Origin: Pseudoxanthomonas suwonensis J47 | GTDB lineage: Bacteria; Pseudomonadota; Gammaproteobacteria; Xanthomonadales; Xanthomonadaceae | NCBI RefSeq assembly: GCF_000513955.1 | Contig: NZ_KI911331.1 | Coordinates: 44,955-108,954, forward strand | Direction of reading: 5' to 3' | DNA: 64,000 bases | Shown: positions 59,372 to 64,000 of the stretch, in pieces | How the letters are laid out: the number at the start of each line of letters is the position of its first letter | Numbering within the stretch: the stretch's first letter is position 1 | Made by a program: the position numbers and the translations under genes | The notes under the pieces: model-generated | Told to the model about the DNA's origin: nothing | Database searches by the model: none | What the model saw: the letters and a program-made list of their open reading frames with translations, nothing else

Positions 59372-61863
59372 GCACGACCCGCCGCGACTTCATCCGCAAC
59401 AGCGCCATCGCCACCGCGGCCGCCGCCGCCGGCCTGCCGCTGCCCGGTGGCACCAGCAACGTCATCACCGAAGGCGACATGACCGCGCTGAAGTGGTCGA
59501 AGGCGCCGTGCCGCTACTGCGGCACCGGCTGCAGCGTGAACGTCGCCGTCCGCGACGGCCGCGTGGTCGCCACCCACGGCGACGTGCATTCGGAGGTCAA
59601 CCGCGGCATCAACTGCGTCAAGGGCTATTTCCTGTCCAAGGTGCTGTACGGCGAGGACCGCCTGACCACGCCGCTGCTGCGCAAGAAGAACGGCGCCTAC
59701 GCGAAGGACGGCGACTTCACCCCGGTGAGCTGGGACGAGGCCTTCGACGTGATGGCCGAGCAGTTCCGCAAGGTGCTGAAGGAGAAGGGCGGCGACGCGA
59801 TCGGCATGTTCGGCTCCGGGCAGTGGACGGTGTGGGAGGGCTACGCGGCCAACAAGCTGATGAAGGCCGGCTTCCGCAGCAACCACATCGACCCGAACGC
59901 GCGCCACTGCATGGCCTCGGCGGTATTCGGCTTCATCCGCAGCTTCGGCATGGACGAGCCGATGGGCTGCTACGACGACATCGAGGCCGCGGACGCGTTC
60001 GTGCTGTGGGGCTCGAACATGGCCGAGATGCACCCGATCCTGTGGACCCGGATCACCGACCGCCGGCTGTCGCACCCGCACGTCAAGGTGGCGGTGATGT
60101 CGACCTTCGAGCACCGCAGCTTCGAGCTGGCCGACATCCCGATCGTGTTCAAGCCGCAGACCGACCTGGTCATCCTCAACTACATCGCCAACCACATCAT
60201 CCAGTCGGGCAGGGTCAACAGGTTCTTCGTCGAGAACCGGCTGAACTTCAAGCGCGGCAACCAGGACATCGGCTACGGCCTGCGTCCGGAGCATCCGCTG
60301 CAGCAGGCGGCCGCCAATGCCGACGATCCCAACGGCGGCGAGCCGATCAGCTTCGAGCAGTTCGCCGAGTTCGTGCGGCCGTACACGCTCGACAGGGCCG
60401 TGGAGATGAGCGGCGTCGAGCGCGGCTGGCTGCAGCAGCTGGCCGAGCTGTACGCCGACCCCGACGTGAAGGTCACCTCGTTCTGGACCATGGGTTTCAA
60501 CCAGCACACCCGCGGGGTGTGGGCCAACAACATGGTCTACAACATCCACCTGCTGACCGGGAAGATCTCCACGCCCGGCAACAGCCCGTTCTCGCTGACC
60601 GGCCAGCCTTCGGCCTGCGGCACCGCGCGCGAGGTCGGCACCTTCAGCCACCGCCTGCCGGCGGACATGCTGGTGGCCAACGACGAGCATCGCAGGCACG
60701 CCGAGGAGATCTGGAAGGTGCCGCACGGCACGATCAACCCCAAGCCCGGCTACCACGCGGTGGAGCAGAACCGCGCGCTGCGCGACGGCAAGCTCAATGC
60801 CTACTGGGTGCAGGTCAACAACAACATGCAGGCGGCGGCCAACATCATGGAGGAGGCCTGGCCGGGCTACCGCAACCCGGACAACTTCATCGTCGTCTCC
60901 GATGCCTATCCGACCGTGACCTGCCAGGCCGCCGACCTGATCCTGCCGGCGGCGATGTGGGTGGAGAAGGAAGGCGCCTACGGCAATGCCGAGCGCCGCA
61001 CCCAGTTCTGGCACCAGATGGTCGACGCGCCCGGCGAGGCGAAGTCGGACCTGTGGCAGCTGATGGAGTTCTCCAAACGCTTCACCACCGACGAGTGCTG
61101 GCCGGCGGAGCTGCTGGCCGCCAATCCGGAGTTCAAGGGCAAGACCCTGTTCGAGGTGCTGTTCCGCAACGGCAATGTCGACCGCTACCCGCTGTCGGAC
61201 ATCGAGGAAGGCTATTCCAACCACGAGTCCGAGCACTTCGGCTTCTACGTGCAGAAGGGCCTGTTCGAGGAATACGCCGCCTTCGGCCGCGGCCACGGCC
61301 ACGACCTGGCGCCGTTCGAGATGTACCACCAGGCGCGCGGCCTGCGCTGGCCGGTGGTCGACGGCAAGGAGACGCGCCGTCGCTACATCGAGGGTTCCGA
61401 CCCGTACGTGAAGCCGGGCGAGGGCCACAAGTTCTACGGCTTCCCCGACAACCGCGCGGTGGTGTGGGCGCTGCCGTACGAGCCGCCGGCCGAGTCGCCC
61501 GACGCCGAGTACGACCTGTGGCTGGTCACCGGGCGCGTGCTGGAACACTGGCACTCCGGCTCGATGACCATGCGCATCCCCGAGCTGTACCGCGCGTTCC
61601 CGGCGGCCTGCGTGTTCATGAACCCCGACGATGCGCGCAGGCGCGGGCTCAAGCGCGGCGACGAGGTTCGGGTGGTGTCGCGGCGCGGCGAGATGCGCTC
61701 GCGCCTGGAGACGCGCGGGCGCAACCGCATGCCACCGGGCGTGGTGTTCGTGCCCTGGTTCGACGCCGGCCAGCTGATCAACAAGGTGACGCTGGACGCG
61801 ACCGATCCGATCTCGAAGCAGACCGACTACAAGAAGTGCGCCGTGAAGGTCGTGGTCGCCTAG
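59368..61863 (+). CDS. napA: Periplasmic nitrate reductase, catalytic subunit
   Basis: An 831-aa periplasmic Mo-bisMGD enzyme reducing nitrate to nitrite. A Tat signal [21 protein letters not shown] (RRDF twin Arg) leads to the [4Fe-4S] site [12 protein letters not shown] and a fourth Cys in [10 protein letters not shown]. The Mo ligand is Cys in [28 protein letters not shown] and [14 protein letters not shown] are family motifs. Length matches E. coli (828). It exits folded through Tat and works with NapB and NapC. Confidence 0.97.
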   Translation: MSTTRRDFIRNSAIATAAAAAGLPLPGGTSNVITEGDMTALKWSKAPCRYCGTGCSVNVAVRDGRVVATHGDVHSEVNRGINCVKGYFLSKVLYGEDRLTTPLLRKKNGAYAKDGDFTPVSWDEAFDVMAEQFRKVLKEKGGDAIGMFGSGQWTVWEGYAANKLMKAGFRSNHIDPNARHCMASAVFGFIRSFGMDEPMGCYDDIEAADAFVLWGSNMAEMHPILWTRITDRRLSHPHVKVAVMSTFEHRSFELADIPIVFKPQTDLVILNYIANHIIQSGRVNRFFVENRLNFKRGNQDIGYGLRPEHPLQQAAANADDPNGGEPISFEQFAEFVRPYTLDRAVEMSGVERGWLQQLAELYADPDVKVTSFWTMGFNQHTRGVWANNMVYNIHLLTGKISTPGNSPFSLTGQPSACGTAREVGTFSHRLPADMLVANDEHRRHAEEIWKVPHGTINPKPGYHAVEQNRALRDGKLNAYWVQVNNNMQAAANIMEEAWPGYRNPDNFIVVSDAYPTVTCQAADLILPAAMWVEKEGAYGNAERRTQFWHQMVDAPGEAKSDLWQLMEFSKRFTTDECWPAELLAANPEFKGKTLFEVLFRNGNVDRYPLSDIEEGYSNHESEHFGFYVQKGLFEEYAAFGRGHGHDLAPFEMYHQARGLRWPVVDGKETRRRYIEGSDPYVKPGEGHKFYGFPDNRAVVWALPYEPPAESPDAEYDLWLVTGRVLEHWHSGSMTMRIPELYRAFPAACVFMNPDDARRRGLKRGDEVRVVSRRGEMRSRLETRGRNRMPPGVVFVPWFDAGQLINKVTLDATDPISKQTDYKKCAVKVVVA

Positions 61864-61873
61864 GAGGCATCCC

Positions 61874-62434
61874 ATGCGCAACAAGCCACTGATCGTCGCG
61901 GTCGTCCTGGTGCTGCTGGCGGTGCTGGTGTTCGCCGTCGGCTGGATGATCGGCAGCCGCCACCATGGCGAGCCGGCGCAGGCCGCCGGCGACGGACGCG
62001 TCCCGGTGGACGCGCGCGCGATCTTCATCCCCGAAGGCGGGCAGCTGGACCGGCTGCGCCGGGGCGTGCCGGTCGACCAGGAAGGACACCCGCCGCCGAT
62101 GGCGCGGGTGGAGAACACCGACCTGAGCCGCCTGCGCAACTACCCGATGCAGCCGCCGACCATCCCGCACACCATCGACGGCTACCAGGTCGACCGCAAC
62201 AGCAACCGCTGCATGCTCTGCCACGCGCGCGCCAACGCCGCCACCTTCCAGGCGCCGCCGGTCAGCGTCACCCACTACATGGACCGCGACGACCAGTTCC
62301 TGGCCACGATCTCGCCGCGCCGCTACTTCTGCAACCAGTGCCACGTGGTCCAGACCGACGCGCCGACCCTGGTCGCCAACGGCTTCAAGGACATCGACAG
62401 CGTGCTGGCCGCGCCGCCGCCGGGGGGGAACTGA
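61874..62434 (+). CDS. napB: NapB dihaem cytochrome subunit
   Basis: A 186-aa periplasmic dihaem c-type cytochrome that feeds NapA. Two CxxCH motifs are seen (SNRCMLCHARAN and YFCNQCHVVQ) after an N-terminal helix (residues 6-26) that may be an uncleaved anchor or signal. Distal His residues are in VTHYMDRDDQ and the early HTIDGYQ region. 10 bases after napA. Confidence 0.94.
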   Translation: MRNKPLIVAVVLVLLAVLVFAVGWMIGSRHHGEPAQAAGDGRVPVDARAIFIPEGGQLDRLRRGVPVDQEGHPPPMARVENTDLSRLRNYPMQPPTIPHTIDGYQVDRNSNRCMLCHARANAATFQAPPVSVTHYMDRDDQFLATISPRRYFCNQCHVVQTDAPTLVANGFKDIDSVLAAPPPGGN

Positions 62435-62437
62435 GCC

Positions 62438-63037
62438 ATGTGGAAGCGGAGCCGGCTGTGGGCGAGGTCGCTGTGGGACACGCTGCGCTCGCCCAGCCGC
62501 TACTACAGCCTGGGCTTCCTCACCGTGGCCGGGTTCGTCGCCGGGATCCTGTTCTGGGGCGGGTTCAACACCGCGCTGGAGGCGACCAACACCGAGAAGT
62601 TCTGCACCAGCTGCCACGAGATGCGCGACAACGTCTTCCAGGAGCTGAAGAGCACGATCCACTACACCAACCGTTCCGGCGTGCGCGCCACCTGCCCGGA
62701 CTGCCACGTACCGCACAACTGGACCGACAAGATCGCGCGCAAGATGCAGGCCTCCAAGGAGGTCTGGGGCAAGATCTTCGGCACCATCAACACCCGCGAG
62801 AAGTTCCTCGACGAGCGCCTGGTGCTGGCCACCCACGAATGGTCGCGACTGAAGGCGAACGATTCGCTGGAGTGCCGCAACTGCCACGACTTCGATTCGA
62901 TGGACCTGACCCGGCAGAGCCCGCGCGCCGCGCAGATCCACGGCCTGTGGCTGCGCACGGGCGAACGCACCTGCATCGACTGCCACAAGGGCATCGCCCA
63001 CCAGTTGCCGAACATGGCCGGCGTGCCACAGGGATGA
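62438..63037 (+). CDS. napC: NapC/NirT tetrahaem cytochrome
   Basis: A 199-aa membrane-anchored tetrahaem cytochrome c that passes quinol electrons to NapAB. One N-terminal helix (about 24-46) and four CxxCH sites ([32 protein letters not shown]) as expected for NapC. It starts 3 bases after napB. Last complete gene of napEFDABC; napG/H are absent, so it is the quinol route without NapGH. Confidence 0.95.
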   Translation: MWKRSRLWARSLWDTLRSPSRYYSLGFLTVAGFVAGILFWGGFNTALEATNTEKFCTSCHEMRDNVFQELKSTIHYTNRSGVRATCPDCHVPHNWTDKIARKMQASKEVWGKIFGTINTREKFLDERLVLATHEWSRLKANDSLECRNCHDFDSMDLTRQSPRAAQIHGLWLRTGERTCIDCHKGIAHQLPNMAGVPQG

Positions 63038-63101
63038 CGCCCGCGCCGCAGGCGCGGACGCCCGGTTGAACGACCACGGGCCCGGCCCGCTGGAGGTCGT
63101 C

Positions 63102-63332
63102 ATGTACAAGGCAAGCCCGCTGCTGCTTGCGTTGCTGCTGCCCGTGCCGGCGCTGGCCCAGGCCGGCGACGACGAGCGCGACGCGAAGATCGCCCGCCTC
63201 GAACAGACCGTTGCCGAGCTGAGCCGATCTGCAGGGTGCTGCCGATCGCCCCGTCGACGTACTACGAGCACGCCAGCCGCCAGGCCGACCCGGTGCGATT
63301 CATTGCCGCGTAGTCGAACAGGCCCTGCTTGA
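63102..63332 (+). pseudogene. 5' remnant of an exported protein, cut by an IS3 fragment
   Basis: GGAGGTCGTC precedes an ATG, a good signal peptide (SPLLLALLLPVPALAQAG) and a short coiled coil (DAKIARLEQTVAELSR). After about residue 42 the frame runs into an unrelated IS3-type fragment and stops. It looks like the start of a porin or similar gene that was downstream of nap, and whose 3' part has been lost. Confidence 0.7.
63227..63294 (+). mobile_element. IS3-family transposase (OrfB) fragment
   Basis: About 70 bases encode ICRVLPIAPSTYYEHASRQ and ADP, a typical near-N-terminal stretch of IS3-family OrfB. No ends or other transposase parts are present. It joins the truncated exported gene to a truncated integrase. 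Confidence 0.72.
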
Positions 63333-63483
63333 TCTCCCTGGAGATCCGGTTCATCAGGGCCTGGACCCGCCAGCGGTTCTCCACGGTGTCGGGCAGGGCG
63401 GTCTGTTCCCGGCAGCGGACGCCGCGGAAGAAGAAGTCCAGGTACAGCAACCCGGATTCGGGGCGGGCGCGGACCTTAGCCAT
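63262..63483 (-). pseudogene. Tyrosine recombinase N-terminal fragment
   Basis: Residues 1-60 match the arm-binding N-terminus of phage-type integrases (LYLDFFFRGVRCREQTALPDT, split here by family; then ISREIKQGLFDYAAM). After this the frame enters the IS3 fragment, so the catalytic domain is missing. Its ATG overlaps the stop of the excisionase-like gene by 8 bases. Confidence 0.75.
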
Positions 63484-63733
63484 GGATCATGGCGCCGCTG
63501 GCCATCGGGATGCCGCCGGCCACCGCGGCCGAGCCCATGGGCGCCCGGCCGGCGGAGAACTTGCCAATGTCCCGCTGGATCGCCTCCCGGATGAAGAGGA
63601 GCTTGCGGCCACCGAAGGGACGGATGTAGTGGACGCCTTCGAGCAGCACGGCGTCCTTCAGGCGGGGGCGGATGGTCCGTGCGTCGTAGTGGATGCGGGT
63701 GGCGAGTTCATCGGTGGTGATGTAAGTTTCCAT
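63476..63733 (-). CDS. Excisionase-like HTH protein, 85 aa
   Basis: An 85-aa small DNA-binding protein. The N-terminus METYITTDELATRIHYDART has the helix-turn-helix pattern of AlpA/excisionase-type proteins, then GRKLLFIREAIQRDIG. The last 25 residues are Ala/Gly-rich. AGGAGCGCCCAG precedes the ATG. It overlaps the integrase fragment, the common order xis-int in integrated elements. Confidence 0.75.
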   Translation of the reverse strand: METYITTDELATRIHYDARTIRPRLKDAVLLEGVHYIRPFGGRKLLFIREAIQRDIGKFSAGRAPMGSAAVAGGIPMASGAMIHG

Positions 63734-63765
63734 CTGGGCGCTCCTGTCGAGTGACGTCAACGGAT

Positions 63766-63844
63766 GTCGCGTAAAGGCGACGCTTGTTGGTGATCATAGA
63801 CGACGAGAGGCGCTTGTCAACGACAAATGTCGCCTCCCGGCGAC
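63766..63844. promoter_or_regulatory. Paired GTCGC-N6-GCGAC operators
   Basis: Two identical inverted repeats GTCGC-N6-GCGAC occur at 63766-63781 and 63829-63844, with TTGTC-aac-GACAA (63814-63826) between them. They lie between the divergent xis-like and XRE genes. Probably sites for the XRE repressor. Confidence 0.7.
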
Positions 63845-63862
63845 GATATTCAAGAACCGTTC

Positions 63863-64000
63863 ATGATTAGATTCCGCCTGACCGAGCTGATCGCGGACAA
63901 AGCCTTCAAGGAGCGACGCGTCGTGTCGCTGACGGAAGTGGCCGATGCGACGGGCATTCACCGGGCGACGCTGTCCAAGATGGCCAACCAGCCGGGCGCG
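63863..64000 (+). CDS. XRE-type transcription regulator, partial
   Basis: The first 46 codons of an HTH_XRE/Cro-C1-type regulator, cut by the window end: MIRFRLTELIADKAF and SLTEVADATGIHRATLSKMA, with the helix-turn-helix at residues 23-42. It is divergent from the excisionase-like gene across the paired operators, the design of a phage or island repressor. Confidence 0.82.
   Translation, partial: MIRFRLTELIADKAFKERRVVSLTEVADATGIHRATLSKMANQPGA

Noticed and set aside
1-64000. CRISPR arrays, tRNA or rRNA genes
   Set aside because: I looked for regular spaced repeats and cloverleaf-like or rRNA signatures and saw none. A tRNAscan or Infernal run would be decisive.

Overview
The window is about 70% G+C and packed with genes, in short ATGA/GTGA-coupled operons. 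It carries a TonB-receptor-driven xylan-utilisation locus with a Xanthomonas-type xyl-box-like operator, XapX, azurin, quinol-type NO reductase, and the DUF3348/DUF802/OmpA/DUF2894 cassette. Together these suggest a gammaproteobacterium of the Xanthomonadaceae/Lysobacteraceae; Pseudoxanthomonas-like is my best guess, but no rRNA is present to settle it.

Layout. (1) 0.2-3.9 kb: creB-creC two-component system followed by a 3-methyladenine DNA glycosylase and a small protein, plus a divergent membrane protein. (2) 4.0-20.5 kb: xylan/glucuronoxylan island. The minus-strand operon encodes a hexuronate MFS transporter, GH115 alpha-glucuronidase, UxaC, a GH2 enzyme and a GH10 xylanase. The plus-strand units encode a large TonB-dependent receptor, a GPH-family symporter, a GH43 enzyme and an aldose 1-epimerase. 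The 0.4 kb between the two arms carries three operator-like palindromes. (3) 20.5-34.1 kb: anaerobic respiration block. It holds nirK-nirV-SCO-azurin-small metal-binding-like protein, a divergent copper TonB receptor (OprC/NosA-like), the O2-independent ubiquinone genes ubiD-ubiU-ubiV, a chorismate mutase-UbiT fusion, a DUF2249-NnrS-DGC operon and a porin. (4) 34.2-38.5 kb: a four-gene operon that looks like an ion-driven MotAB/ZorAB-type motor. (5) 38.5-48.4 kb: NnrS-SirB, a second small Cys-tail protein, qNorB, Fnr and HemN. (6) 48.5-58.3 kb: nitrate assimilation (nasT-nasS, a sigma54/NtrC promoter, an ANTAR-type attenuator leader, a nitrate transporter, nirBD, the assimilatory nitrate reductase and the siroheme methylase). 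(7) 58.4-63.0 kb: napEFDABC. (8) 63.1-64.0 kb: a truncated gene, an IS3 remnant, an integrase fragment, an excisionase-like gene, paired operators and the start of an XRE regulator. This is the edge of an integrated element.

How it fits together. Eleven sites resembling the FNR/DNR box (YTGAY-N4-RTCAN) lie upstream of nirK, the copper receptor, ubiD, ubiU, ubiT, DUF2249-nnrS, the porin, the second nnrS, the second small Cys protein, norB and hemN. An FNR-type regulator with the [4Fe-4S] cysteines is encoded directly after hemN. Together these genes make an oxygen-sensing regulon that turns nitrate (Nap) to nitrite, then NO (NirK) and N2O (qNor), with copper import, quinone and heme synthesis adapted to anoxia. 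No nosZ or narGHI is seen in the window. Nitrate assimilation is under separate, nitrogen-type control. The most unusual items are the chorismate mutase-UbiT fusion, the MotAB/ZorAB-like operon with a roughly 580-residue tail, and the two related miniproteins ending in clustered cysteines inside the FNR-type regulon.
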